From JACRPI01 sp964385055 (GTDB lineage: Archaea > Nanobdellota > Nanobdellia > Woesearchaeales > DSVV01): a stretch of DNA of 64,000 nt. Position numbers and translations under genes: made by a program. Under the pieces are notes generated by a model. It saw only the letters and a list, made by a program, of their open reading frames with translations, was not told where the DNA came from and did no database searches. Within the stretch, counting starts at the first letter, position 1, and every line of letters begins with the position of its first letter. The DNA is taken from NCBI GenBank assembly GCA_964385055.1, contig CAYLMH010000004.1:4087-68086 (forward strand), given 5' to 3'. Positions 44,390 to 52,988 of the stretch are shown piece after piece.

Positions 44390-45445
44390 TTACGAGAAGA
44401 GTTGTTTGACTACCATCGTTGCGTAACTTCCTTTCCCTAACGTGAAGGAAAGTTCTATTGTTTCTTTGTCTATTTCTTTTTTCTTTAGATTCCTGCAATC
44501 CGTGAGAATATCTCTTCTTCCTCCTGCTGCGGTAATTTCGGGCATTTGCTTGATGAGGAAATCGCGCTCAGTGATATTTTCTTTCTTCATCATATTTCTT
44601 ATTATTTCTTCGACATCTTCATTGTTTTCTTCTATGTCAAAACCAATGATCGGGATTCCTAGATTTTCTAGAGTGAAATTTTCTTTTTGTTTTGGAAAGT
44701 AGACTGTCCCTGCGCTGTATTCAACTGTTTTCAACGTTTTTATTTTCTTTTCAAGATATATTTTCGCTGTTTCGTTCCAAAACCAACTCTGATATGCGTG
44801 AACAAACATCAACAAGAGTTTTTTCGGTAGAATGCGCAACGCGCCAATATAATCGTTCTGATGCGTTTCGAGATACTCCTTTGCTTTTGTATATGGATAA
44901 TGATTTCTCGCAATAAGAAGGTTTGCTGTTTCTTTAAACTGCTTTTTAATGAGAAGTTTGCCAATGATGTGATTGTTCTTTTCTATCCCAAACCGCTGGT
45001 CACCATAATAGTTGATGAATTGTACGTCTGCTTTTTCTGAATTATTCTTCGCATTACTCTTTGTGTTTTCTTCGAAATTTACTTTTTCTTCTTTTGTTAT
45101 TTCCCGTACTGTTATGAGGAATTTGTTTCCTTCCAAAGAACCGAGATTCAGTCGTTCTCTTCCTTTACCCAGATATTTGAGCTCAAGATTTTCGGTGTTG
45201 ATATCTTTTTCAGGTCCTTGAGAAATTGAGATGAACTGCGTTGTGACTGCGACTTTGTCTTTTGTTCCTGCAGTGTTGATGTACTTTTCGTTGAGTTTCC
45301 ATATGTCTGCGATTTTCTGGATCGCGGACTGTGTTTCAAGATTGGTTTTCTTTAATTTGTAATAACTGTATTTTCCTTCTTTGTCGAATTGTAGTGTGTT
45401 TACTTCTTCAACAATAAAGTCTTGGGGAGTGGTTTTGAGGCGCAT
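44390..45445 (-). CDS. truD: tRNA pseudouridine synthase D
   Basis: This 351-residue enzyme isomerises U13 of tRNA. It has the TruD start Asp-Phe-Ile-Val-Glu-Glu, Thr-Ala-Gly-Thr-Lys-Asp-Lys (catalytic Asp region), Asn-Tyr-Tyr-Gly-Asp-Gln-Arg-Phe-Gly and a late Thr-Phe/Leu-rich barrel. It is convergent with the helicase gene, with a 2-nt gap. TATA (ATTTTAAAAG) is about 27 nt upstream. Length is typical of short archaeal or bacterial TruD. Confidence 0.93.
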   Translation of the reverse strand: MRLKTTPQDFIVEEVNTLQFDKEGKYSYYKLKKTNLETQSAIQKIADIWKLNEKYINTAGTKDKVAVTTQFISISQGPEKDINTENLELKYLGKGRERLNLGSLEGNKFLITVREITKEEKVNFEENTKSNAKNNSEKADVQFINYYGDQRFGIEKNNHIIGKLLIKKQFKETANLLIARNHYPYTKAKEYLETHQNDYIGALRILPKKLLLMFVHAYQSWFWNETAKIYLEKKIKTLKTVEYSAGTVYFPKQKENFTLENLGIPIIGFDIEENNEDVEEIIRNMMKKENITERDFLIKQMPEITAAGGRRDILTDCRNLKKKEIDKETIELSFTLGKGSYATMVVKQLFS

Positions 45446-45508
45446 GAAGGTTGGAAAGATGGACAGCTTTTAAAATGTTGTGGACACCACTAAAAAGGAG
45501 TGAAGCAA

Positions 45509-45523
45509 CGAAACCTTTAAATG
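45509..45523 (+). promoter_or_regulatory. Archaeal BRE/TATA promoter
   Basis: CGAAACCTTTAAATG, about 30 nt upstream of the ATG at 45547; same core as the promoters at 35694 and 54302. Confidence 0.8.
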
Positions 45524-45546
45524 TTGGAGTATCTTATCATGCACTT

Positions 45547-46395
45547 ATGAAAGCACTACCATTTATTCCGCTTACTGCATTTTTTGCTTGTACTCCAAAG
45601 CACTCTTTAGAAGAAAAACTTGCACCGCAAGCAAATCCTGCTGTTGTTGTACCTGCATTCATTGTCAAACGCGTTGATGAACAATACAGAGGAAATGATG
45701 TTCATGCATTTTACACAGAAGATCAAAACGGCTGTGTTGTTGAAAAACGAATTGAGGGAAATACTGAGGACGCATCCCACTTAGGAAATGATTTTACTGT
45801 TATTTATACATACTCTGATTGCAGTCGGCTTCCTGCATCTATGGAGCACATCGATTACAGCATTCCTTTACCAAATGAAATTACTATTTACGAACCTTTT
45901 ATCCGCGACCCAACAGATATGGTTGTGGAACAATATAAAGAAACGTATCAACGAGATGCAGATGGGTGTCTAACTCGAGTGGAGGTTTTGACAGGCGACC
46001 ATATGGTTCCTCAAAAAGAGGGAGGGAAAGTAATTGACTTTACTTTTTCTTCTGACATTGTTTATGATTGGGTTCACTATTTCCTTATCGCAAGACCTGA
46101 AGGTGTTTTCAAAGAAGTTATTGGAGAGATTGATTCTCAGGGTGTAATTACTGGGGGAACCATAACAACATATGACAAGTATACTTCTTCTGACTGCACC
46201 GTCTTAGGGTATAGACTGAATTATGATGGTCCGTTTGCGTATGAGCATATTGCACACACTGATTTTATTAAAGATGGCTACCTTTATTTTAAAGGAGAAG
46301 GAGAACGACATGATAATCCACACGGAAAATATACACTAACCACACTTCCTGAACTTATTCAACCACAAACTAACATTCCCCTTGAAGCGCCATGA
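45547..46395 (+). CDS. Putative secreted lipoprotein
   Basis: The start at 45547 is set by the promoter 30 nt upstream; the frame is open further. The 282-residue protein has a short signal with a lipobox-like Phe-Phe-Ala-Cys at about 12-15. The mature part has pairs of similar segments (Asp-Gln-Asn-Gly-Cys-Val-Val-Glu-Lys and Asp-Ala-Asp-Gly-Cys-Leu-Thr-Arg-Val), which suggests an internal duplication. Function is unknown; it is probably held on the cell surface. Confidence 0.75.
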   Translation: MKALPFIPLTAFFACTPKHSLEEKLAPQANPAVVVPAFIVKRVDEQYRGNDVHAFYTEDQNGCVVEKRIEGNTEDASHLGNDFTVIYTYSDCSRLPASMEHIDYSIPLPNEITIYEPFIRDPTDMVVEQYKETYQRDADGCLTRVEVLTGDHMVPQKEGGKVIDFTFSSDIVYDWVHYFLIARPEGVFKEVIGEIDSQGVITGGTITTYDKYTSSDCTVLGYRLNYDGPFAYEHIAHTDFIKDGYLYFKGEGERHDNPHGKYTLTTLPELIQPQTNIPLEAP

Positions 46396-46421
46396 ACGAG
46401 TGTTTATGTTAGAAAAATATT

Positions 46422-46751
46422 TTACCGCAAATCCACTGACTCTTTCAACAATTTATCTGCGTTATAATCATCCTTGAGTACTTCGCCATTGCCGCAAAGC
46501 GGACAACGCAACGCTGCTTCTGACGGCTGATAAGTGAAATTGTATCTGCACTTCACACAAAGATATTTTTCTTTCATATTTTTTCCAGAAATAGTTTTCT
46601 GCACTTCAACAGGTCGTTCTTTGACTGTCTGTTTTTTGATCGTCACTTCATAACACATCGTACACAACATGTCTTTCCCATTATTCGAATAATGGACATC
46701 TTTAAACGCAACTTGCGCCTTACATCGTTTGCACGGATAGGTTACTGCCAT
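46422..46751 (-). CDS. Double zinc-ribbon protein
   Basis: A 109-residue protein with two Cys4 sites: Cys-Lys-Arg-Cys with Cys-Thr-Met-Cys (residues 7-33), and Cys-Val-Lys-Cys with Cys-Pro-Leu-Cys-Gly (about 65-86). The linker is Lys-rich. Such proteins often bind nucleic acids, but no specific family is identified. It starts after AAGGTGATCTC. Element E copy 2 lies upstream. Confidence 0.85.
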   Translation of the reverse strand: MAVTYPCKRCKAQVAFKDVHYSNNGKDMLCTMCYEVTIKKQTVKERPVEVQKTISGKNMKEKYLCVKCRYNFTYQPSEAALRCPLCGNGEVLKDDYNADKLLKESVDLR

Positions 46752-46811
46752 GAGATCACCTTATTTTCATTACACTAGTTATGTATCGCCTGCTTATTCA
46801 TTTGTCTTTCA

Positions 46812-46866
46812 TATTTTACTTTTTAATAAATAGTTGAATTGTGCATGTGTTCTTGCTGGTGCGTGT
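46812..46866. repeat. Intergenic element E, copy 2
   Basis: About 55 nt matching 34946-35002, with identical blocks TTTTTAATAAATAG, TGAATTGTG and TGGTGCGTGT. It lies between the 3' end of ftsZ and the start of the zinc-ribbon gene. Confidence 0.7.
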
Positions 46867-46899
46867 TTTGTTACTGAGCGAATAAAAAATTAAAAAAAA

Positions 46900-47973
46900 T
46901 TAAATGAATCGGATACCCAATTCATCGCTTTTTAATTTCTGTTCTTTGACTTTTGCTCGAGCATCTTGTTTTCCAAGAATCCATGGAGACTTGACGCCTG
47001 TCATAATTGTCATGACCGTAATCTTGCCTTTCATTTCTTCTGTGACACGTGCTCCCCAGATACAGTTCGCATCTTCATCCATGCTTTCTGTCACAAGTTC
47101 ACCAATGCGCTCGACTTCTTCCAGCGTCATGTCTGGACCGCCATGCACATGAATTAACGCGCCTGTCGCTCCTTCGTAGCTGATTTCAAGCAACGGATTG
47201 CTGAGCGCGCCTTTGACCGCTTCTTCCACTCTGCTATTTGTATCAGAAGAACCAACGCCAATTGCCGCGACTCCGCCGTTTGTCATGATTGCTTTGACGT
47301 CCGCAAAGTCGAGGTTGACTAATGATGGAACGGAAATTGTTTCGACAATTCCTTTAATCATTGTTGCGATTAATTCGTTTGCGACTGCAAATGCTTGTTG
47401 TACTGGCAAGTTTCCTGCAATCTGAACAAGTCGATTGTTGTCAATTACAATAACAGTGTCAGAAACTTCGCGAAGCTGTTGTAAACCAAATTCTGCTTTG
47501 TCTACTCGCGCTCTTTCGATTTTGAATGGCATTGTTACTGTGCCTATGACGATGGAACCAACATCTTTTGCTGCTCTCGCGACGACTGGCGCTGAACCTG
47601 TTCCTGTTCCTCCGCCCATTCCTGCGCAAACAAAAACCATATCTGATCCTTTGACTGCGTCTTTAATTTCTTGAATAGATTCCTGCGCAGATTCTGCTCC
47701 TTTCTGCGGAAAGCCGCCGCAGCCAAGACCGCGCGTTACTTCTTTTCCCATCAAGAATTTTTTATCAGCATGTGTAATTTCTAAATGCTGCGTATCTGTG
47801 TTGCACGCATAAATTTCTGCTCCCTTGATTCCTTTTTTGTAGAGCCAGCTCACCATATTGTTGCCTGCTCCTCCACAACCAATGACTTTAATCATCGCAT
47901 GACCAACTGCTGCTGCTGCGAAGCCTTTCATCTGGTCTGCATTCCCTAACGCGTCTTTTACAAGAAATTCCAT
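46900..47973 (-). CDS. ftsZ: Cell division protein FtsZ
   Basis: This 357-residue tubulin-like GTPase forms the division ring. The N-domain has Ile-Gly-Cys-Gly-Gly-Ala-Gly-Asn-Asn, the tubulin signature Gly-Gly-Gly-Thr-Gly-Thr-Gly (about 120-126) and the T7 loop Asn-Leu-Asp-Phe-Ala-Asp-Val. The C-terminus is short, without the usual bacterial linker and tail. GAGGTG lies 8 nt before the ATG. A TATA-like ACATTTAAATAG about 75 nt upstream gives a short leader that contains an inverted repeat. Confidence 0.97.
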   Translation of the reverse strand: MEFLVKDALGNADQMKGFAAAAVGHAMIKVIGCGGAGNNMVSWLYKKGIKGAEIYACNTDTQHLEITHADKKFLMGKEVTRGLGCGGFPQKGAESAQESIQEIKDAVKGSDMVFVCAGMGGGTGTGSAPVVARAAKDVGSIVIGTVTMPFKIERARVDKAEFGLQQLREVSDTVIVIDNNRLVQIAGNLPVQQAFAVANELIATMIKGIVETISVPSLVNLDFADVKAIMTNGGVAAIGVGSSDTNSRVEEAVKGALSNPLLEISYEGATGALIHVHGGPDMTLEEVERIGELVTESMDEDANCIWGARVTEEMKGKITVMTIMTGVKSPWILGKQDARAKVKEQKLKSDELGIRFI

Positions 47974-47994
47974 CACTGTTCACCTCTTTTTTTC

Positions 47995-48022
47995 ATTATG
48001 ACAGTATTGTGACAATCATAAT
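47995..48022 (-). promoter_or_regulatory. Inverted repeat in the ftsZ leader
   Basis: ATTATGA (47995-48001) pairs with TCATAAT (48016-48022) and encloses the palindrome ATTGT-G-ACAAT. It lies between the ftsZ TATA and its Shine-Dalgarno sequence, about where transcription should begin, so it may be an operator or a 5' hairpin. Confidence 0.5.
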
Positions 48023-48244
48023 TAGGGTGTTTTTCTGGAAATACTTCTATTTAAATGTTATTCTTTTAGCGATTAGTGTAGGGATTTGTATACTACTTTA
48101 GAAGGTTTTTGTTACTGCTTGGGGATGGAAACTTAAATTTTTCTTTTACCTTTAATTATTCTGAATTTCTATTGTTTCTATGTACTGAATAACAACATTT
48201 AAAAATAACTTCACTTGTCAAACAAAATAGACTCACGCTCAGAC

Positions 48245-48321
48245 GGGGCTATGGGGTAGTTTGGCTATCCTTTCCGGTTTGGGGCCGGAAGACCCCAGTT
48301 CAAATCTGGGTAGCCCCACCA
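48245..48321 (+). tRNA. tRNA-Pro (TGG)
   Basis: The acceptor GGGGCTA/TAGCCCC, anticodon stem TCCGG/CCGGA with loop TTTGGGG (anticodon TGG), T-arm around TTCAAAT and A73 are present. CCA is encoded, unlike in the two intron-containing tRNAs. No intron. A TATA-like CATTTAAAAATAAC lies about 45 nt upstream. Confidence 0.95.
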
Positions 48322-48457
48322 TTTTTAATGGCGGATTGAGCCAGATTTGAACACACACAAAAATCCTCACGGATTTTTGGTGCCGTGCTCGCAACGTACG
48401 TTGCTCGACGGAATCTGGGTAGCCCCACCATTTTTTAAGTGGTGATGAACCCAGATT
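48299..48457. repeat. Duplicated and inverted copies of the tRNA-Pro 3' end
   Basis: A 24-nt direct repeat (48303-48326 and 48412-48435) contains the tRNA 3' end plus CCA and T-run. Each copy is followed by an inverted T-arm copy: 48299-48310 pairs perfectly with 48341-48352 (12 bp), and 48412-48420 with 48449-48457 (9 bp). Between them are AAAATCC/GGATTTT and the palindrome GCAACGTACGTTGC. Confidence 0.8.
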
Positions 48458-48489
48458 TGGTTAAATTAATCAAAATTAAGGTGTTATAC

Positions 48490-48822
48490 ATGAAAACAAA
48501 AAGACAAGGAGCTTCAAAACGATATGGTCCACGATACGGACGACGACTTCGACAGAAAGTAGAAACTGTTGAAGCAATGCAAAAAACAAACTATCAATGC
48601 CCATTCTGCCACAAAAACGCAGTCAAACGAATGGCAGTCGGCATTTGGCAATGCCCAAAATGCGCTGCTGTCTTCACAGGAAAGGCGTACACTGTTCCAA
48701 AGAAAGCAAGTGCTGAAGAAGAAACTGGACAGGAATTGCTCGTGGAGACTCCAGAAGATGGAGAAGAATTCCTCGAGGAAGAACAAGAAGAAGTCCAAGC
48801 AGATGAACAACAATCTGCATAA
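48490..48822 (+). CDS. rpl37ae: Ribosomal protein L37Ae (eL43)
   Basis: A 110-residue large-subunit protein with the zinc finger Cys-Pro-Phe-Cys and Cys-Pro-Lys-Cys (about 36-57) and the basic start Arg-Gln-Gly-Ala-Ser-Lys-Arg-Tyr-Gly. It carries an acidic Glu-rich extension of about 40 residues beyond the usual length. The ATG at 48490 follows AAGGTGTTATAC. It heads the rpl37ae-rpoP-pcc1-pfdB-UPF0147 operon, an order common in archaea. Confidence 0.95.
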   Translation: MKTKRQGASKRYGPRYGRRLRQKVETVEAMQKTNYQCPFCHKNAVKRMAVGIWQCPKCAAVFTGKAYTVPKKASAEEETGQELLVETPEDGEEFLEEEQEEVQADEQQSA

Positions 48823-48863
48823 TTTTTTTATTTTTAGAAATATTTTAAGAGCTGAGGTTCAAA

Positions 48864-49001
48864 ATGGTTGAATACAAATGTTTTGATTGCAACAAAATTG
48901 TTGGCGTAGAATTTTTACGAAAAAAAGTGCGATGCCCATACTGTGGCTCTAAAATGCTCTACAAAGCACGCGCTACTGTGACTAAAGTAAAAGCACGATG
49001 A
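48864..49001 (+). CDS. rpoP: RNA polymerase subunit P (Rpo12)
   Basis: A 45-residue protein with the Rpb12-type zinc ribbon: Cys-Phe-Asp-Cys at residues 6-9 and Cys-Pro-Tyr-Cys-Gly at 25-29, followed by a Lys-rich end. GAGGTT precedes the ATG. Its TGA overlaps the ATG of pcc1 (ATGA), so the two are translationally coupled. Confidence 0.95.
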   Translation: MVEYKCFDCNKIVGVEFLRKKVRCPYCGSKMLYKARATVTKVKAR

Positions 49002-49234
49002 AACTCACTGCTGAAATTATTGTCACATCTCCTCGTGTTTCTGCATTACGGCACTGCTTTGACGCAGAGCTTGCAAGCATGCAAACACCACGAAGCACTG
49101 TGGCTATTCATACAACAAAAGAAAACATGCAATTTGCAATTACTGCAACAGACGCAACCGCATTGCGCGCAACATTAAACACGATCACTAAATTGCTCAG
49201 CGTTTTTGAAAAAGCTGCAGAGGAAACACCATGA
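48998..49234 (+). CDS. pcc1: KEOPS complex subunit Pcc1
   Basis: A 78-residue protein of the Pcc1/CTAG family, which dimerises within KEOPS, the complex that makes t6A37 on tRNAs reading ANN codons. It has alternating strands and a helix, ending Ala-Leu-Arg-Ala-Thr-Leu-Asn-Thr-Ile, and the length fits the family. It overlaps rpoP and prefoldin beta by 4 nt each. Confidence 0.85.
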   Translation: MKLTAEIIVTSPRVSALRHCFDAELASMQTPRSTVAIHTTKENMQFAITATDATALRATLNTITKLLSVFEKAAEETP

Positions 49235-49563
49235 CCAACACACAAACACAAGAAAAAATCCAGCAGCTTCAGGCAATTGAGCAAAATATGCAACATCTTC
49301 TCAAACAGCGACAACAATTTCAAATGCAACTTCTTGAAGTTGAATCCGCTCTCGAGGAATTGAAAAAAACAGATAAAGCGTACAGAATTATTGGCAACAT
49401 TATGGTTGCTTCTGAAAAATCAGATCTTGAAAAAGAATTGACAGAAAAAAAAGATCGCATTGGAATCAGAGTCAAGAGTTTTGAAAAACAAGAAACCTCA
49501 TTGAAAGATCAGGCAAAAGCATTGCGCGAAGAAATCATGAAAGCAATGCAAGCAGCAAAGTAA
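49231..49563 (+). CDS. pfdB: Prefoldin beta subunit
   Basis: A 110-residue coiled-coil chaperone subunit. Two long helices flank a beta hairpin (Lys-Ala-Tyr-Arg-Ile-Ile-Gly-Asn-Ile-Met-Val), the prefoldin beta signature. With the alpha subunit it forms a jellyfish-like hexamer that passes unfolded proteins to the chaperonin. It overlaps pcc1 by 4 nt. Confidence 0.95.
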   Translation: MTNTQTQEKIQQLQAIEQNMQHLLKQRQQFQMQLLEVESALEELKKTDKAYRIIGNIMVASEKSDLEKELTEKKDRIGIRVKSFEKQETSLKDQAKALREEIMKAMQAAK

Positions 49564-49577
49564 TAAAAGTGACGACC

Positions 49578-49826
49578 ATGGAAGATCAACGAATAGTGAG
49601 CATTGTAGAAGCATTACAGGAAATTGCAGGAGATAATACTGTTCCTCGAAATGTTAAAGAAAAATTAACAAAAATTGTCGAAGTACTCAAACAAGAAAAA
49701 GAAGATTTTCTTCTCCGCAAAGACAAAGCATTAAGCGAACTTGATGAAGTAGTGGAAGACACCAATTTACAGGCGTACACACGAACACAAATCTGGAATG
49801 TGGTTAGCGCGCTTGAGATGATGTAA
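49578..49826 (+). CDS. UPF0147 family protein
   Basis: An 82-residue helical protein matching the archaeal UPF0147 family (start Val-Glu-Ala-Leu-Gln-Glu-Ile, then Asp-Asn-Thr-Val-Pro-Arg-Asn-Val). Its function is unknown. The ATG at 49578 is chosen over a GTG three codons upstream because AAGTGACGACC precedes it. It is the last gene of the ribosomal-protein operon, 14 nt after pfdB. Confidence 0.9.
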   Translation: MEDQRIVSIVEALQEIAGDNTVPRNVKEKLTKIVEVLKQEKEDFLLRKDKALSELDEVVEDTNLQAYTRTQIWNVVSALEMM

Positions 49827-49840
49827 GAATTCTTAAGAAA

Positions 49841-50590
49841 TTACTGAATAGGATTCAATCCTACTCCCTTATACGCAAGTCCTTTTCTCTCTGGAACGAG
49901 GTACTCTCCAAATCCTGCTTGATGTAACCTAAATTTCTCAGCTTCTGCTGTAACTCTAAATCGATCATTACCTTGGACATCTGCAGGTTTGCTCGCGTCG
50001 GTCATCAGACAACGAGGTTGCCATGTAATTCCTACATAACTTCCCACAGAACGCTGCTCTCCAACATAGAGCTGACCAATTTGAATTCCACTTGCATACA
50101 AACCGAGTCGTTCCACAGGTCCCATGTATTTGGTCTGCAACCCATGATACCTTACAGAAAGAGCATGAAATGTTCCATTAAGACTTTTTTTAAGATCATC
50201 TGTAATTCGCACATCATATTTGACGAGGGCATCTAAATCCTCTTCAAAATCTGTGAAAACTGCAGACGACTCTCTTCTTCCTTGCTTATCAAAATACACT
50301 CGAACGCGGAAAAAACGATTCTCTACTGCAGGAACTGGAAATAATCCTTCGTAAGTACTACCTCGAGAACCAAGCTGTAATTTTCCAAATTTTACGCTGT
50401 TCACAGGTATTTTTGCAGGAGCTAAAGAAAAGTAAAAATCCATTTTTCTTACGTCCTTTACCTCTCGCTGTCGAACAACAACCTGATTATGATTCAACCG
50501 AGTAATTACTCCTACTAAATCATTTACTGATTCTGGCAGACCATTGCCTATATAGGCTGCTTTCTTTGTTTCAAGAGAATTTTTTACCAT
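49841..50590 (-). CDS. Hypothetical protein
   Basis: A 249-residue soluble protein with alternating strands and short helices, ending Gly-Val-Gly-Leu-Asn-Pro-Ile-Gln. No signal peptide or metal-binding motif. TATA (AAATTAATAATCC) lies about 27 nt before the ATG. It is convergent with UPF0147. No family is recognised. Confidence 0.7.
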   Translation of the reverse strand: MVKNSLETKKAAYIGNGLPESVNDLVGVITRLNHNQVVVRQREVKDVRKMDFYFSLAPAKIPVNSVKFGKLQLGSRGSTYEGLFPVPAVENRFFRVRVYFDKQGRRESSAVFTDFEEDLDALVKYDVRITDDLKKSLNGTFHALSVRYHGLQTKYMGPVERLGLYASGIQIGQLYVGEQRSVGSYVGITWQPRCLMTDASKPADVQGNDRFRVTAEAEKFRLHQAGFGEYLVPERKGLAYKGVGLNPIQ

Positions 50591-50734
50591 TTTCTAACCC
50601 TTAACTCAACCAGGATTATTAATTTTATATAATTTATATAGTTTATGCATCTATTTTCTGTAGGAATAGGGAAACAGGGTGCTGAACCAAAATTTTATAA
50701 ATCTCCTCAAACTCAAAATTGATGGTGATATTTT

Positions 50735-51166
50735 ATGACATTAGAACTTCCTGAGTCTATGGACAATCTTGTTTATTTTACAAATAGATCAATTGACAGC
50801 GGCAAAGCAATTGTATGGGTTCCAAGACAACAATGCCCAAAATGCAAAAAAGCATTGATGGGAAAACCTGCTGAAGACGGTCACGTCAAAATCCGCGCAA
50901 AAGAATATGTATGTCCAGCATGCAAATATACGGTCGAGAAAACAGCCTATGAAGAAGGATTAACTGCATGCGCGATTTATACCTGCCCTGCTTGTTCTGC
51001 AAAAGGAGAATATACTGGACTCTTCAAACGAAAAAATATTGAAGGCGCACTGACATTTAGATTTCCTTGCGGCAAATGCAAAGCAAACATTGACGTTACT
51101 AAGAAGATGAAGGAAAAGAAAAAGAAAAAAGGCAGCGCTGAAGATGACGTGCCTGATGATGAGTAA
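50735..51166 (+). CDS. Zinc-ribbon protein with charged tail
   Basis: A 143-residue protein with Cys-Pro-Lys-Cys, Cys-Pro-Ala-Cys, a second Cys-Pro-Ala-Cys and Cys-Gly-Lys-Cys, so two Cys4 sites (about residues 34-120). A Lys-rich then Asp-rich tail follows. It starts after GGTGATATTTT. It is probably a nucleic-acid-binding or ribosome-associated small protein; the family is unidentified. Confidence 0.85.
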   Translation: MTLELPESMDNLVYFTNRSIDSGKAIVWVPRQQCPKCKKALMGKPAEDGHVKIRAKEYVCPACKYTVEKTAYEEGLTACAIYTCPACSAKGEYTGLFKRKNIEGALTFRFPCGKCKANIDVTKKMKEKKKKKGSAEDDVPDDE

Positions 51167-51250
51167 AATATTCTCTTTTCTTTTTTAGTAATCCTTACTC
51201 AGTGGTAATAGCACGCAACTTTTATAAATACGATTATTTTTCTCGACTCT

Positions 51251-52012
51251 ATGCAATCTACATTTTATGAAGGTCTTGACGCAGCATATCTTCGTCTTGA
51301 AACACTGTTAAATAGTTTTAGGACTGCTGAAATAGATCAAAGAGTGCGAGTATATAACGCTGGAAAACCACTTAAATCCCTTGTTACTCCTATTGATGCA
51401 ACGACGTTTCCGATAAAGCTATCATCTTCTGACAAAACAGGACGTGTTGTCCTTCCTCTTGGAGAAGGATATGCTTGTAAAGCACCTATTGCTCAAACAC
51501 TAACAGAGAATCTTTTTTGCCTTGCAACGTATAGCCTAGGGCGCCGAGGAAGCGATCATGCAAGCGCATCTTATTTTCGAGAAGAAAGAAACCAAGAGAT
51601 TTTCCGAAAATATGGCCTTACTCTCCAAAATGGATTTTACGTCCCAGAACACAGAGTAGTTGGACTACAAGTGGAAAATGGACTTGTACGAATTGATCCT
51701 GAAGGAACTGGAGTTACCATTACAGAAGATCTTACAGAAGGAGGATTATATGTCATTCGTGATGTCCAAGCACGTGATTTTTGGGCATTGCAAAATGCTG
51801 CTGCATTCCTTGAAGAATACAAAAGGCACATGGATGTATTAAATGCGCTGTATAAAAACCCACACATTGATGCTTCTGTTAATAGACACGGCGCATCCGC
51901 AGATCCAACTTTGTCATTGAGCAGAATGTTACTGATTAGAATTGATGGCAATATTGGATCATTGGTTCTTGGGGACTTGGACAACATTGCCTTTGAAGAG
52001 AAAACACAATAA
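51251..52012 (+). CDS. Hypothetical protein
   Basis: A 253-residue soluble protein with mixed alpha/beta character. A promoter ACTTTTATAAATAC lies about 30 nt before the ATG. No motif is recognised, and codon use resembles neighbouring unknowns. It is followed by the methyltransferase at 52046. Confidence 0.7.
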   Translation: MQSTFYEGLDAAYLRLETLLNSFRTAEIDQRVRVYNAGKPLKSLVTPIDATTFPIKLSSSDKTGRVVLPLGEGYACKAPIAQTLTENLFCLATYSLGRRGSDHASASYFREERNQEIFRKYGLTLQNGFYVPEHRVVGLQVENGLVRIDPEGTGVTITEDLTEGGLYVIRDVQARDFWALQNAAAFLEEYKRHMDVLNALYKNPHIDASVNRHGASADPTLSLSRMLLIRIDGNIGSLVLGDLDNIAFEEKTQ

Positions 52013-52045
52013 ATTAATTAAATACGACGACGTTTCTTGTATGTT

Positions 52046-52696
52046 ATGCAAAAAATCACCACCCCCGATGGCTCTGTTACTTTTCACAATGAACAGTTTG
52101 ATGAATCGTATCACTCACGATCTGGCGCAAAAGAAGAAGCAGTAAAGAAATTTGTTGAACCCTGCAAAATAAAAGAACTTGCGAAAACAGGAAAAGTGCG
52201 GATTCTTGATGTCTGTTTTGGATTAAGTTACAACACGGTCGCTGCAATTGACGCTGCACTCGAGGAAAATCCAGATTGCGCGATTGAGGCAGTTGGTTTG
52301 GAAATAGATCCTGAAATTTTACACGCAATTACTGAAATTGATGCGCCTTTTACAAATTTCTTTATAATGCAAGAAGCAGTGAGGAATAATTACAAATACG
52401 AAAAAGGAAATGTCAAAATAGAAATACTTCTCGGAGATGCAACAGAAACAATCAAAACTATTAACAAAGAGTTTGACGTTGTCTTTTTAGATCCATTTTC
52501 TCCGAAAAAATGTCCGCAACTCTGGACAGCGCCATTTTTTGCAGAGATCTACAGACGACTCGTGCAGAATGGTAGACTCGCAACGTATAGCTGCGCTCGC
52601 GTTGTGCGGGATAATTTGAAAGCAGTAGGCTTTACAGTCATTGATGGTCCACAATTATGGAGACGAGGACCAAGCACGATTGGGGTTAAGGAGTAA
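52046..52696 (+). CDS. MnmC-like SAM-dependent methyltransferase (DUF752)
   Basis: This 216-residue enzyme has the Methyltransf_30 pattern. Thr-Pro-Asp-Gly-Ser-Val-Thr-Phe and Phe-Asp-Glu-Ser-Tyr-His-Ser open it. The SAM motif is Ile-Leu-Asp-Val-Cys-Phe-Gly-Leu-Ser-Tyr-Asn, and Val-Val-Phe-Leu-Asp-Pro-Phe-Ser-Pro-Lys-Lys is the catalytic strand. The MnmC2 domain finishes mnm5s2U34 on tRNA in bacteria. A tRNA wobble role is likely but the substrate is unproven. TATA (AATTAAATACG) supports a leaderless start at 52046. Confidence 0.85.
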   Translation: MQKITTPDGSVTFHNEQFDESYHSRSGAKEEAVKKFVEPCKIKELAKTGKVRILDVCFGLSYNTVAAIDAALEENPDCAIEAVGLEIDPEILHAITEIDAPFTNFFIMQEAVRNNYKYEKGNVKIEILLGDATETIKTINKEFDVVFLDPFSPKKCPQLWTAPFFAEIYRRLVQNGRLATYSCARVVRDNLKAVGFTVIDGPQLWRRGPSTIGVKE

Positions 52697-52699
52697 GCC

Positions 52700-52920
52700 G
52701 TTACCCCAAGCCCGTAACAACCCCTCTGTTTCCTGTGGAACTATTGACAAGTAACACTGCTTCACTGTCACTTATTCTCGGTAAGCTTGAGTATAGTCTT
52801 TTGTATACTGCTATGGCAACCCCTTCATTTCCTGTGGAACCCTTTGGTCGTGGTGATTACAACATTTAAGTATACTGATGTGTATACTATTGTAGGAACC
52901 CCTTCGTTTCCTATGGAACT
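52700..52920. repeat. Three-unit hairpin-plus-23-mer repeat
   Basis: A 23-24-nt sequence, AACCCCTTC-N-TTTCCTGTGGAAC with small changes, occurs at 52719, 52818 and 52897. Each is preceded by a hairpin: GTTAC/GTAAC (52700-52718), AGTATA/TATACT (52790-52809) and AGTATAC/GTATACT (52869-52888). The 23-mer itself contains TTTCC/GGAA around TGT. There is no open frame; the array lies upstream of the gene at 52989. Confidence 0.75.
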
Positions 52921-52988
52921 CTTGAAAGTAATGATTTACTGCAAAATAAGAAACTATAAAAAGAAGGAGATGCTGAAAATTATTTTTA

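Noticed and set aside
48303..48435. attL/attR of an integrated element at tRNA-Pro
   Set aside because: Only 85 nt lie between the direct repeats and no integrase or mobile gene is present; at most a remnant.
52719..52920. CRISPR-like repeats of 23 nt
   Set aside because: Only three copies, unequal spacing, and each is tied to its own hairpin rather than to a spacer.
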